A stretch of 24,513 bases of DNA from LMEP-6097 sp049314535 (GCA_049314535.1 JBMOEX010000023.1:1-24513); one strand, 5' to 3'; shown: positions 1-7,944, numbered from the stretch's first letter. Made by a program: numbers and translations. Notes: generated by a model from the sequence alone, not told the origin.

Positions 1-1
1 T

Positions 2-142
2 CTCGGAATCTATAGCTGTTTGAAGATCTTCTGGCATAGAGGGCTTATTTTAGCAAGAAAAGATCTTTTGTCTAAAGTTAAACATAAAAATTCTATCCCC
101 CTATTAGGCTTAATAATGTTGTGGGGGATTTATAATTATTAA
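2..142 (+). CDS. C-terminal fragment of an unrecognised membrane protein
   Basis: An open frame of 46 codons enters from the left edge and stops at TAA 140-142; the other two forward frames close within 21 bases. The fragment has a basic middle (around residues 18-29) followed by a hydrophobic stretch (PLLGLIMLWGIY) that would be a last transmembrane helix ending two residues before the C-terminus. I do not recognise the family; short DUF2752-type membrane proteins end in a similar way, but that is only a resemblance. Being open for 46 codons in AT-rich DNA is suggestive, not proof, of coding. Confidence 0.4.
   Translation, partial: LGIYSCLKIFWHRGLILARKDLLSKVKHKNSIPLLGLIMLWGIYNY
95..129 (+). 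other. Nested stem-loop at the end of the partial gene
   Basis: ATCCCCC (95-101) pairs with GGGGGAT (123-129), and inside it TATTA (102-106) pairs with TAATA (111-115 region). It overlaps the last codons of the partial membrane protein. No T-run follows, so it is not a classical terminator. A TATAAT at 131-136 directly after it could serve as a -10 box for the rluF operon, but no good -35 box is present. Confidence 0.3.
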
Positions 143-187
143 CATGACACTAGAACCATCGTTTTTAGTTGATTTAGATAAAGCTCC

Positions 188-913
188 ATGCGCCTAAATA
201 AATTCCTAGCCGATCAAGGACTCTGCTCCCGCAGACAAGCTGACCTAAAAATCAGTCAAGGACTAGTATCCGTAAACACTGTTACTGTAAACCTAGGCTG
301 CTGCCTAGAGAGTGGTGACAGGGTTAATTACGCAGACAAAGAATATATCTATAATCCAGAAAGCTCACAGAGATTAATTTATCTAGCTTTAAATAAACCA
401 GCTGGCGTAGAATGCACTTGCAATGAAGAGATAAAAGGAAATTTAATTCATTTTTTAGAAAAAAATCCTAAATTTCAAGAATTGAAAAAATTACGCCTCT
501 ACCCCATCGGCAGACTAGATAAGAACTCACGAGGCTTACTAATTCTTACTAATGATGGTGATATCACGCATAAACTCAGTCATCCTAAATTCGAGCATGA
601 GAAAGAATATTTAGTTACAGTAGATAAACCAATCACCAAGAAGTTTTTAAAAGATTTAAGTGCTGGAGTTGAAATTATAATTAAAAAAAATGGTGTTAAA
701 GCAAGAACTCTACCATGCCTAGTGAATCAAGAATCAGAAACTTCATTTAAAATCATTCTAAAGCAGGGTTATAAAAGACAAATCCGTCAATCCTGTAAAG
801 TTTTAGGCTATGAAGTAGTAGATTTACTGCGTTTTCGCATCGTAAAATTAAATTTATACGAATTATCACTTAATGAAGGTGAGTTCAAGCTGATAGATAA
901 TTTATACTATTGA
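188..913 (+). CDS. rluF: 23S rRNA pseudouridine synthase, RluF-like (RsuA/RluB family)
   Basis: Isomerises a specific uridine to pseudouridine in rRNA; RluF acts on U2604 of 23S rRNA. Residues 1-50 form an S4 RNA-binding domain (RLNKFLADQGLCSRRQAD). The catalytic block is IGRLDKNSRGLLILTNDGD with the nucleophilic Asp at about residue 111. The stretches HEKEYLVTVDKPIT and SAGVEI, and the RNA-contact motif GYKRQIRQ, match RluF better than RluB or RsuA. Length (241 aa) is typical. The ATG at 188 places the S4 domain at the N-terminus as expected. It is the first gene of a tight four-gene forward operon and abuts the penicillin-binding protein gene. The exact target base is inferred from family resemblance. 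Confidence 0.85.
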   Translation: MRLNKFLADQGLCSRRQADLKISQGLVSVNTVTVNLGCCLESGDRVNYADKEYIYNPESSQRLIYLALNKPAGVECTCNEEIKGNLIHFLEKNPKFQELKKLRLYPIGRLDKNSRGLLILTNDGDITHKLSHPKFEHEKEYLVTVDKPITKKFLKDLSAGVEIIIKKNGVKARTLPCLVNQESETSFKIILKQGYKRQIRQSCKVLGYEVVDLLRFRIVKLNLYELSLNEGEFKLIDNLYY

Positions 914-916
914 TTG

Positions 917-3103
917 ATGCAACGAAAGATTTTAAGAATTCTTAAAAACAAAGTAGTAATAGCCATACTAATCGGGCTTTTAGCTTTACCGTTTTTATTC
1001 CGTCTATCAGTACCTATATTAAATAGGATATTAGGTGCTCCATCCTTGGATATTTTAGAGAATTACCAGCCTATAGGTAGCATAGAAGTCTACGACTATA
1101 AAGATAAATTAGCTGGAGTTCTTCAAGGAGAGGAGGACAGGCAGGTTATACAGTTAGACCAAGTCTCAGATTTAGCGAAAAAATCCATTCTAGCAGCTGA
1201 AGATAGCCAGTTTTTTAAACACTCTGGATTTAGTTTAACTAGTTTACTTAGAGCTGTAATCACGAATATTAAAGCGGGCAGGGTAGTTCAGGGCGGTAGC
1301 ACTCTTACGCAGCAGATGGTAAAAAATCTCTTTATCCGCGAAGATGAAAGATACCAGAGAACTTTAAGAAGAAAAGTTATAGAGCTTCTTATAGCTCTTG
1401 AAGTAGAGAGTAAATACTCTAAAGAAAGAATACTTGAAATATATCTAAACCAAGTTTATTTCGGTAACTTAGCTTATGGTATAGAAAGAGCAGCTCAAAG
1501 ATACTTTAGTAAACATGCAAGTAAATTAGATTTATTAGAATCGACATATTTAGCTGGGCTATTAACCGCTCCTAGCCATCTTTCTAAAAATTTAAAAGAA
1601 GCACAAGTGCGCCAGCAGTATGTTTTAGACAGAATGTTAGAGCTTGGCTATATCACGAAAGAAGAATACGCGAAAGCAGATATTCATAAAATGCAGTTTA
1701 GAAAATCACAGGGAAACTTAGCTCAATACCCCTATTACTTTAGCTACGTAGAACAAGAGCTTAATAAGAGGTTTACCAGGAATCAGTTAAAAACTATGGG
1801 GCTGAAAGTCTATACTGGACTTGATCCTAAAGCAGAGATGGCTGCTGCTGAAATTATGGAAACTGGTATCAAGAATGCTGCCTCTGGGATTAATCAAGCG
1901 GCTTTAGTTACTATTGACGTGGAAACCGCTCAGGTAAGAGCTTTAGTCGGAGGAGTCGGTAATTTTTGGCAGAACCAATATAATAGAGCGACTAACGTAC
2001 ATACCATTGGTAGTGCTTTTAAGCCCTTTGTGTACTTAACAGCCTTTATGAATGGCGTTATAGATCAGAACACTATCATCAAAGATGAACCTATAGTCTT
2101 CGATGATGCTTCCACAGAAAGCATGGTGTGGTCACCACAGAATTTCGACTTAGAATTTCATGGACCTACCACGGCAAGAGCAGCCTTAATTTTTTCACGT
2201 AATATTCCAGCTATTAAAGTCGCTATGCAAGCTGGTCTTAACAACGTTATAGACACTGCACATAAAGCAGGTATTAAATCTGATATGCAGCCAAACTTAT
2301 CACTAGCATTAGGATCTGGAGCATTTACTCCACTAGAAGTAGCGACTGCTTATTCTACCTTTGCTCGTGGTGGAGTTAGAGTAGAACCAATACTTATTAG
2401 AAAAATCTTAGATAATAAAGGCAACTTAATAGAAAAAAATGACCCTGTAGCCGTAGATGCCCTGCCACAGAGACACGTATCGTTACTAGTCGAAATTTTA
2501 AAAGATGTAGTTAATTACGGAACTGGTGCTTTAGCTAAAATCGAAGGACGAGTCGTTGCTGGTAAAACTGGTACAGCAGATGGCAGCAGAGATATATGGT
2601 TCACCGGATTCACTCCAGATACAGTTACCGTCGTTTGGGCTGGTAACGAAAGAAATAGAGAAGTGCTTTCTAGTTATGCGACTGGTGGTAGCACTCCAGC
2701 TTGGATATGGCGTGAATTTATGCTTAAGTATTATGAAAATAATCCAAGAGCAGCTGTTGATTTTAAATTTAATAATAATTATGTATCAGCGAAGATAGAT
2801 CCTCTTACTGGGCTTCTGGCGACTGAATACACTCCTAACCCAGTGGAGATGAGGTTTACACCAGGCACAGAACCTAAGCGCTATGCACCAGTTCCAGACA
2901 CTAGTGATATTAAATCTAGATCTGATGAGGCAGAGGATGAAAATTTTACGAATATTAATGATCGTAAAATGTCAGAAGAAGATGAAAAGATTCAGATGCT
3001 TAAAAAAATTAACGAATCAGAAAAAGCTAAAAAACCTGAGACTAAAAGAAATTTACCAGAGCCGAAAACTAAGCCCAATGCGACATTCAGCGAGTATCAA
3101 TAA
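917..3103 (+). CDS. mrcA: Class A penicillin-binding protein (PBP1A, transglycosylase/transpeptidase)
   Basis: Bifunctional membrane enzyme that polymerises glycan strands from lipid II and cross-links peptides in the periplasm. A single N-terminal anchor lies at about residues 13-29. The GT51 domain has the catalytic EDSQFFKHSG motif near residue 95 and QGGSTLTQQMVKNLF after it. The transpeptidase domain has the active-site Ser in SAFK (about 366), SRN (about 427) and KTGTAD (about 550). The last ~70 residues form a charged, Lys/Glu/Pro-rich, probably disordered tail. TTG 914 immediately precedes ATG 917 in frame; I chose the ATG. The stop overlaps the next start by one base (TAATG), which indicates translational coupling with the rRNA methyltransferase gene. 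Confidence 0.95.
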   Translation: MQRKILRILKNKVVIAILIGLLALPFLFRLSVPILNRILGAPSLDILENYQPIGSIEVYDYKDKLAGVLQGEEDRQVIQLDQVSDLAKKSILAAEDSQFFKHSGFSLTSLLRAVITNIKAGRVVQGGSTLTQQMVKNLFIREDERYQRTLRRKVIELLIALEVESKYSKERILEIYLNQVYFGNLAYGIERAAQRYFSKHASKLDLLESTYLAGLLTAPSHLSKNLKEAQVRQQYVLDRMLELGYITKEEYAKADIHKMQFRKSQGNLAQYPYYFSYVEQELNKRFTRNQLKTMGLKVYTGLDPKAEMAAAEIMETGIKNAASGINQAALVTIDVETAQVRALVGGVGNFWQNQYNRATNVHTIGSAFKPFVYLTAFMNGVIDQNTIIKDEPIVFDDASTESMVWSPQNFDLEFHGPTTARAALIFSRNIPAIKVAMQAGLNNVIDTAHKAGIKSDMQPNLSLALGSGAFTPLEVATAYSTFARGGVRVEPILIRKILDNKGNLIEKNDPVAVDALPQRHVSLLVEILKDVVNYGTGALAKIEGRVVAGKTGTADGSRDIWFTGFTPDTVTVVWAGNERNREVLSSYATGGSTPAWIWREFMLKYYENNPRAAVDFKFNNNYVSAKIDPLTGLLATEYTPNPVEMRFTPGTEPKRYAPVPDTSDIKSRSDEAEDENFTNINDRKMSEEDEKIQMLKKINESEKAKKPETKRNLPEPKTKPNATFSEYQ

Positions 3104-3831
3104 TGGATAAAAACAATCGAATCTATGGCGCTAAGCTCATTTTAGAATACATCAAATCTGGTGGTTCTATTTCTAAAATATGGTTAGCTAAAAGCTTAAA
3201 TGCTCTAACTCAAGAAATCGAAGAATTAGCCAGAAAGCATAAAATCCCTGTAAATAAAGTCGAAAGAAAAGAATTAGATAAAATATCTGACGAATATAAA
3301 GGAAAATCTGTAATCGCAGAAGTTTCACCCATAACTCTTTATGATGAAAAGTTTTTATTAGAGCAGGGAGGCGATAGGACTTATATTTTTGCAGTAAATA
3401 TAGAAGATCCACAAAATTTAGGAGCTATGCTCCGCTCAGTTCATGCTTTTTCTGCTGATGGCTTAATAGTTAGTAATCGCAACACTACGACTATAACTGA
3501 CTCAGTTATTAGGGCTAGTGCTGGTGCGATATTTAATACTAAAGTTATTAGAGTAGGAAATATTAGTAATACGCTAAAAAAGCTTAAAGAAAATCAGTAT
3601 TGGGTTTATGGCACTGACGTTAAATCAGAGAATAGTGAGGAAATTCGGAAAGTAAAATTTGATAAAAGGTCGGTAATTCTACTGGGTAATGAAGGAAAAG
3701 GTCTTGGTCCAATCCTTAAAAAAGCTTGTGATTTTATAGTTCATATCCCCTGTGCGTTTAATAGTTTAAATGTTTCTGTCGCAACGGGCATAATATTAAG
3801 TAGCGTCTACGAACAAAGAAAAGATCAATGA
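3103..3831 (+). CDS. TrmH/SpoU-family RNA 2'-O-methyltransferase (RlmB-like)
   Basis: SAM-dependent SPOUT methyltransferase that 2'-O-methylates a ribose in rRNA or tRNA; the layout fits RlmB (23S rRNA G2251). Residues 1-80 are the small substrate-binding domain (YGAKLILEYIKSGG). The knotted catalytic domain follows with motif 1 (EDPQNLGAMLRSVHAF), motif 2 (LLGNEGKGLGP) and motif 3 (IPCAFNSLNVSVATGIIL), which carry the conserved Asn/Arg, Glu and Ser-Leu-Asn residues. Length 242 aa is normal. Its start overlaps the PBP1A stop by one base and its stop overlaps the next start (ATGA), so it sits in the middle of a coupled operon. The precise target nucleotide is not visible from sequence. Confidence 0.88.
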   Translation: MDKNNRIYGAKLILEYIKSGGSISKIWLAKSLNALTQEIEELARKHKIPVNKVERKELDKISDEYKGKSVIAEVSPITLYDEKFLLEQGGDRTYIFAVNIEDPQNLGAMLRSVHAFSADGLIVSNRNTTTITDSVIRASAGAIFNTKVIRVGNISNTLKKLKENQYWVYGTDVKSENSEEIRKVKFDKRSVILLGNEGKGLGPILKKACDFIVHIPCAFNSLNVSVATGIILSSVYEQRKDQ

Positions 3832-4928
3832 TCAATCTTGATATGGAATTTAAAGATTACTATAAAACTTTAAACATAAGTTTCGGAGCTAGTGACGAAG
3901 AGATTAAGAAATCCTATAAACAGTTAGCTAAAAAACATCATCCTGATAGCGATGGCGGCTCTGAAGAAAAATTTAAAGAAATACAAGAAGCTTATGAAGT
4001 TTTAAAAGACAAAGCTAAAAAAGATAAGTATGACTCAATGCATAATAGTCAGACTAATTTTTCCTCTAAAAACAATACCTATCAAAGTAAGTCTTCGAGC
4101 TATTCCTACACAAATGCAAATACTAACAATTCTAATACAACAAATAATCAAGCTAACGCTAATTCACAAACTAATACCAAGACTAATGACAATAATGCTT
4201 CTAATGCAAACAACGCTCAGCAAGCGGCTAACCAACAGAGCTATCAACAAAAACAATACAATGACGTAAAATACAAAAACGCTAGCACTAATCCTCAAAA
4301 TAAAGAGAAAAGCTCAAACACTAAATCTAACGCTCCGAATGAATCCTTCAGTGATTTTTTCCAAATGTTTTTTGGGGAGAATAAAGAAAAAGCTAAAGGT
4401 CTCAAAGGTGCTGACTATGAGATGAATATTGAGTTAGATCTAGAAGACGCCTATAATGGCAGCACTCGTAAGCTTGAAATAACCAGTACTGGTCAAGGAC
4501 AGAGAAGGCTAGAAGTTCTTATTCCACCTGGTGTTCGTGAAGGCAATAAAATAAAAGTCGCTGGTGAAGGCAAAATCGGCAAAAATGGTGGTGAGAGCGG
4601 CGATTTATACCTAAAGGTAAAAATCAAAGAACATCCTCTTTTTAAAATGGATGGCGATGATGTACACAGCACTCTAGAATTAGAGCCATATGAGGCTGTC
4701 CTAGGTGCAGAGAAAGAAGTTCTAACACTAGGTTCTAAAGTAGAGATAGTAATTCCACCTCAGACTAATCACGGGAAGATACTTCGCCTAAGAGGACGCG
4801 GGCTTATGAATACTAAAACTAAAATACAGGGCGATCACTTTGTGCATACTGCGATTAAAATTAAAGACCACTATACATTTGAAGAATTACAGCATTATAA
4901 AGCTATAAAAAAAATTAATCAAAATTAA
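3828..4928 (+). CDS. cbpA: J-domain co-chaperone, CbpA/DnaJ type B with N/Q/S-rich linker
   Basis: Hsp40 that delivers clients to DnaK and stimulates its ATPase. The J domain spans about residues 6-70 with the HPD motif at 38-40. The usual Gly/Phe-rich linker is replaced by about 95 residues dominated by Asn, Gln, Ser and Thr (about 72-165). The C-terminal beta-sandwich substrate-binding region (about 190-355) has IELDLEDAYNG, IPPGVREGNKI and LRLRGRGL. No CxxCxGxG zinc-finger repeats are present, so it is type B (CbpA-like), not DnaJ proper. The start at 3828 overlaps the previous stop (ATGA). The ATG at 3843 gives an N-terminus closer to relatives (MEFKDYY) and is an equally good choice. Confidence 0.85.
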   Translation: MINLDMEFKDYYKTLNISFGASDEEIKKSYKQLAKKHHPDSDGGSEEKFKEIQEAYEVLKDKAKKDKYDSMHNSQTNFSSKNNTYQSKSSSYSYTNANTNNSNTTNNQANANSQTNTKTNDNNASNANNAQQAANQQSYQQKQYNDVKYKNASTNPQNKEKSSNTKSNAPNESFSDFFQMFFGENKEKAKGLKGADYEMNIELDLEDAYNGSTRKLEITSTGQGQRRLEVLIPPGVREGNKIKVAGEGKIGKNGGESGDLYLKVKIKEHPLFKMDGDDVHSTLELEPYEAVLGAEKEVLTLGSKVEIVIPPQTNHGKILRLRGRGLMNTKTKIQGDHFVHTAIKIKDHYTFEELQHYKAIKKINQN

Positions 4929-4946
4929 AAATGCTGTTATGCAGCA
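4927..4946 (-). terminator. Rho-independent terminator of the 4975-5487 gene
   Basis: Read on the minus strand, TGCTG-CATAA-CAGCA is a perfect 5-bp stem with a 5-base loop (4932-4946), followed directly by five T (4927-4931). It lies about 29 bases past the stop of the reverse exported-protein gene and overlaps the stop codon of the convergent J-protein gene. Confidence 0.65.
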
Positions 4947-4974
4947 GCTCCAGAGACGGAATCTTACTAAGGGC

Positions 4975-5487
4975 TTAATACGCTAAATAGATAAAATCAG
5001 CTCTAGGATTAGTTCCTGTATTTTTCTGTTTTTTAATTTTCTCAGGCTTCACTGCCTTAAGCTCAAAATCAAAATCCTTCAAAAACTCAAAAGCCTTTAA
5101 ATTATAGGCGTAATTCTTACGATGTTCGACTAATTTTATAGAGGATTCTATCACTTTACCCGTCTCATCTATCTCAAAAGTATAACTACAAAACTGATCA
5201 TTTCTATGCTTATCTGTAGGCTTGTTAAAAAGAATCTGATCATTATCTAATAAAAAGAATTTCCATTTAAGATTCAGTTCCTGCGGCTCAATGCCTTTCA
5301 CTGTGACATTATGAAAATTTATATCATAGGTTTTTAAGGTTTCGGCATGAAGAGGCATCGAAAAATTATTTAAGATGAAAGCTATAAACAAGCAAAGTAT
5401 ATAACTCAACACAGGAGACCAATAACGACGAAAACGCAGAGATTGGAGTTCGGCAACAGTACCATTTAGCTTTAATGACTTATGCAT
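4975..5487 (-). CDS. Exported protein of unknown function with TonB-C-like fold signature
   Basis: Residues 1-23 are unusual because codons 9-21 (GTVAELQSLRFRR) are read through a short copy of the repeat element. After that come a hydrophobic stretch (about 24-40) and a possible signal-peptidase site after LHA (about 48), so the mature protein would be secreted or anchored outside the membrane. The C-terminal part (YTFEIDETGKVIESSIKLVEH, then a helix and FDFEL) has the look of TonB C-terminal or related energy-transduction domains, where a G-K-V turn precedes a Ser-containing strand. This is weak similarity only; function unknown. It is divergent from mtnA across 38 bp. The N-terminal extension was probably created by the repeat insertion. 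Confidence 0.6.
   Translation of the reverse strand: MHKSLKLNGTVAELQSLRFRRYWSPVLSYILCLFIAFILNNFSMPLHAETLKTYDINFHNVTVKGIEPQELNLKWKFFLLDNDQILFNKPTDKHRNDQFCSYTFEIDETGKVIESSIKLVEHRKNYAYNLKAFEFLKDFDFELKAVKPEKIKKQKNTGTNPRADFIYLAY
5426..5457 (+). repeat. Short copy of the palindromic repeat (in-frame, antisense, in 4975-5487)
   Basis: The bases CGACGAAAACGCAGAGATTG followed by GAGTTCGGCAAC match the 3' end of the long repeat with one or two changes. It is read on the opposite strand by the exported-protein gene as VAELQSLRFRR, just before its signal peptide. Confidence 0.8.
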
Positions 5488-5503
5488 GGATAAAAGTTAT
5501 TAT
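5475..5503 (+). promoter_or_regulatory. Candidate sigma70-type promoter for mtnA
   Basis: ATGACT (5475-5480) and TATTAT (5498-5503) are separated by 17 bases; expected transcription start is near 5510, giving a leader of about 16 bases with no Shine-Dalgarno. The -35 box lies inside the divergent gene. Confidence 0.4.
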
Positions 5504-5504
5504 A
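5499..5504 (-). promoter_or_regulatory. -10 box for the reverse exported-protein gene
   Basis: The minus strand reads a perfect TATAAT here, ending 12 bases before the ATG at 5487, so the transcript would begin about five bases before the start codon. No convincing -35 hexamer is visible. It overlaps the forward -10 candidate of mtnA. Confidence 0.45.
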
Positions 5505-5525
5505 CATTAAGCTAAAATAAGCTAA

Positions 5526-6743
5526 ATGCAAGCTGTAGCGAAGGAAACTATCCCCATTTACTGGAATCACGAAAACAGGTCTGTATCTATCATCGACCAA
5601 ACCCTTCTTCCTTATGAATTAAAGTGGGTAGAAATAAAGACCTATGAGGCGATGGCAAATGCCATCGAAAAAATGCTTTTACGAGGAGCACCATTAATTG
5701 GTATCGCTGCTGCATATGGCATGGTACTTGCTTTGCAGGAATTTATAGAGAATAACACTCATCATCACAGTTTAGAAAAAGATCATGAAAACAATGAAAA
5801 TATAGAAAATGCTGCTCTGAACCAGTCTTTAGACGATAGATTAATCAATTTTCTTAACCAAGCCTCAAATAGACTACTTTCGACACGCCCAACTGCGGTA
5901 AATCTAGCATGGGCATTAAGAGAAATGACAGCCACTATTCAAGAAAATGACAGCAATGTGGAAAATAAAGCACTACCGGCATCACTTGAGCAAAATACTT
6001 ACTTACAAGAGCTTCACCAAATACTTTTAAACAAAGCTCTCTGGATTCAAACTGATGATTATAATCGCTGTAAAGCAATGTCTGAGCATGCCTTAGCTTT
6101 AGTAAAAAAAGACTTCGCTGAAAAAATTAAAACGCAAGGTGATACTATTGGTGAACAAACAGGTAAATTAAATGTTCTCACGCACTGTAATGCTGGTGCC
6201 TTAGCTACAGGTGGTTATGGCACTGCCTTAGGCTTAATCAGAAGTTTACATCGCGAAGGCTTACTTAATATGGTTTATTCTGACGAGACTCGCCCTCGCC
6301 AGCAGGGTTCTCGTCTCACCGCTTGGGAATTAGCACAGGAAGGCATTCCAGTCACCATGATCTGCGATACTATGGCAGGTTTTATGATGAATAAAGGGAT
6401 GATAGATTTAGTGGTAGTAGGTAGTGATCGCATTACTGCAAATGGTGATGTCGCTAATAAAATAGGTACTTACCAAGTAGCCATTCTTGCAAAACATCAC
6501 CAAATACCTTTCTATGTCCTAGCCCCAGAAAGCACTATAGATTTAAATTTAAAGACTGGCCATGAAATCGAGATAGAATATCGGAGCACAGAGGAAGTTA
6601 GCCATATAAATGGTAAAGCCTGCACTTTTATTAAAGATCTAAATTCCGTCACTGAGGTCAAGTTTCTTAACCCTGGATTCGACGTTACGCCAAATTCATT
6701 AATTAGTGGAATAATTACAGAAAATGGCATAATGAGCGTGTAG
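5526..6743 (+). CDS. mtnA: Methylthioribose-1-phosphate isomerase
   Basis: Converts 5-methylthioribose-1-phosphate to 5-methylthioribulose-1-phosphate in methionine salvage. Diagnostic motifs: MLLRGAPLIGIAAAYG, LTHCNAGALAT with the catalytic Cys at about 221, YSDETRPRQQGSRLTAWEL, and VVVGSDRITANGDVANKIGT with the catalytic Asp at about 301. At 405 aa it is longer than the usual ~345-370, because of two low-complexity insertions at about residues 77-105 and 138-158. The first contains a stretch resembling an eroded copy of the repeat element. The last two codons and the stop (TAG 6741-6743) come from a full repeat element inserted at the 3' end. Without it the frame would run on as LESNK and stop at TAA 6876-6878. 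Probably still functional, since the missing residues are the variable C-terminus. Confidence 0.93.
   Translation: MQAVAKETIPIYWNHENRSVSIIDQTLLPYELKWVEIKTYEAMANAIEKMLLRGAPLIGIAAAYGMVLALQEFIENNTHHHSLEKDHENNENIENAALNQSLDDRLINFLNQASNRLLSTRPTAVNLAWALREMTATIQENDSNVENKALPASLEQNTYLQELHQILLNKALWIQTDDYNRCKAMSEHALALVKKDFAEKIKTQGDTIGEQTGKLNVLTHCNAGALATGGYGTALGLIRSLHREGLLNMVYSDETRPRQQGSRLTAWELAQEGIPVTMICDTMAGFMMNKGMIDLVVVGSDRITANGDVANKIGTYQVAILAKHHQIPFYVLAPESTIDLNLKTGHEIEIEYRSTEEVSHINGKACTFIKDLNSVTEVKFLNPGFDVTPNSLISGIITENGIMSV
5781..5812 (+). repeat. Possible eroded repeat copy inside mtnA
   Basis: Thirty-two bases align without gaps to the 3' half of the long repeat at 23 positions. Seven of the nine differences are transitions toward A or T. 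The encoded DHENNENIEN parallels DHEDDENAEI of the intact copy in the amidohydrolase gene. It lies in an mtnA insertion absent from typical homologues. Confidence 0.4.
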
Positions 6744-6853
6744 CCGAACGAATAAGTTCAAGGCTGAGGAGGACGAATGACCGCAGTGTACTGCAGGTAC
6801 ATGAGGATCATAAGGACGACGAAAACGCAGAAATTGGAGTTCCGCGACACGCC
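6735..6853 (+). repeat. Long palindromic repeat element with flanking 7-bp direct repeats
   Basis: The ends are imperfect inverted repeats: GCGTGTAGCCGAAC at 6736-6749 and the reverse complement of GTTCCGCGACACGC at 6839-6852, 12 of 14 matching. The body is nearly identical to the copy at 13223-13335. CATAATG occurs on both sides (6728-6734 and 6854-6860) as a possible target-site duplication. Internal TGTAC/GTACA can form a hairpin. One forward frame (starting at 6741 minus 1, read as VAERISSRLRRTNDR) is open through the whole element. No transposase is encoded. Confidence 0.8.
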
Positions 6854-6886
6854 CATAATGCTAGAATCAAATAAATAAGTATATAT

Positions 6887-7870
6887 ATGAAAGTGGAACT
6901 TTTGACTAAAGAAAAAACCAAACTACCTATATTTCCAGATATTGCGATCGAAACGAAAGCACAAATTACTGGTACTTTAGAAAAAGTCGGGATGGAGAAA
7001 GTTGAACTTGCTCTTAAGCTTCAATCTAATGACGGAGAAATCACTCAGATTCCAGCTTTCGCTAACCTTTATGTCAGCCTAGACGCTCCTCATAAAAAAG
7101 GTATACATATGTCTAGACTCTTATTGCAAGCGCATAAGACTTTTGATGAAGAGGCTTTAAGCTATGAATCTCTTGGTGATTTAGTTAAGAAATTAAAAGA
7201 GTCTCATACAGATATGAGTTTAAATGCTTTTGTTGAAATCCAGTTTGAATACATGTTACGCAGACCTGCACTTGTAAGTGATAACGATGCTTGGAGATCT
7301 TATCCCGTGGTTTTAAAAGCTGAAATAAACCATGCAGATGAAATATCTTTCACGACCAGCATTCGAATAACCTATTCTAGTACCTGCCCTTGCTCGGCAG
7401 CACTGTCAAGACAGCTTATACAAGAAGAGTTTTTAAAAACATTTGGGGATAAAGCTCCTAGTGTTACAGATATATATAACTGGTTAGGCAAAGAAGAAAG
7501 CCAAGTGGCTACTCCTCATAGTCAAAGAAGCTATGCTGATATAGATTTTATGCACACTGGAGAGTCTAAGCTTAATGAGACTGCTCGCAAACGTAAAAGT
7601 TCAAGCGAGTCCCTCAATCTAGATGAGATGATAGATGGTCTAGAAAAGGCTATCTCTACGCCAGTACAAGCAGCTGTAAAAAGAGAAGATGAACAAGAAT
7701 TCGCGAGACTTAATGGTAGAAACTTTATGTTTAGTGAGGATGCTGCGAGAAGATTAAAATTTTTCTGTGAGAGCCTAGAATACCTCTCAGATTTTAGTAT
7801 TAAAGTACAGCATTTAGAGAGTCTTCATGCACATAATGCGGTAGCCTTTGCGAGAAAATCATCTAGCTGA
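6887..7870 (+). CDS. folE2: GTP cyclohydrolase FolE2 (type IB)
   Basis: Metal-dependent enzyme that converts GTP to 7,8-dihydroneopterin triphosphate, the first step toward folate and queuosine precursors; the type IB form does not depend strictly on zinc. Recognised from VSLDAPHKKGIHMSRL, the STCPCSAALSRQL segment with the metal-ligand Cys at about 167, HSQRSYADIDF, VKREDEQEFARLNGRNFMFSEDAARRL, and the C-terminal HLESLHAHNAVAFA. The 327 aa length is slightly above average, partly because of a Ser/Lys/Asn-rich insertion (about 224-246). ATG 6887 is preceded by AT-rich sequence without a Shine-Dalgarno. It lies just downstream of the repeat element that ends mtnA. Confidence 0.93.
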   Translation: MKVELLTKEKTKLPIFPDIAIETKAQITGTLEKVGMEKVELALKLQSNDGEITQIPAFANLYVSLDAPHKKGIHMSRLLLQAHKTFDEEALSYESLGDLVKKLKESHTDMSLNAFVEIQFEYMLRRPALVSDNDAWRSYPVVLKAEINHADEISFTTSIRITYSSTCPCSAALSRQLIQEEFLKTFGDKAPSVTDIYNWLGKEESQVATPHSQRSYADIDFMHTGESKLNETARKRKSSSESLNLDEMIDGLEKAISTPVQAAVKREDEQEFARLNGRNFMFSEDAARRLKFFCESLEYLSDFSIKVQHLESLHAHNAVAFARKSSS

Positions 7871-7901
7871 ACTATGCAGAATTAACTAGACCACGTGAAT
7901 A

Positions 7902-7944
7902 TATGATTCTAGCCGCCATGCGAGAAACTAAGTTTTCTCATGGC
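7902..7944 (+). promoter_or_regulatory. Possible -10 box and start-codon-sequestering hairpin before flgB
   Basis: TATGAT at 7902-7907 could be a -10 box, though its -35 is poor. From 7915, GCCAT then GAGAAA pairs with TTTCTC then ATGGC (ending 7944), 11 base pairs with a two-base bulge and a 6-base loop. The ATG at 7940 lies in the 3' arm. An alternative flgB start at 7955 is outside the stem. Confidence 0.3.
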
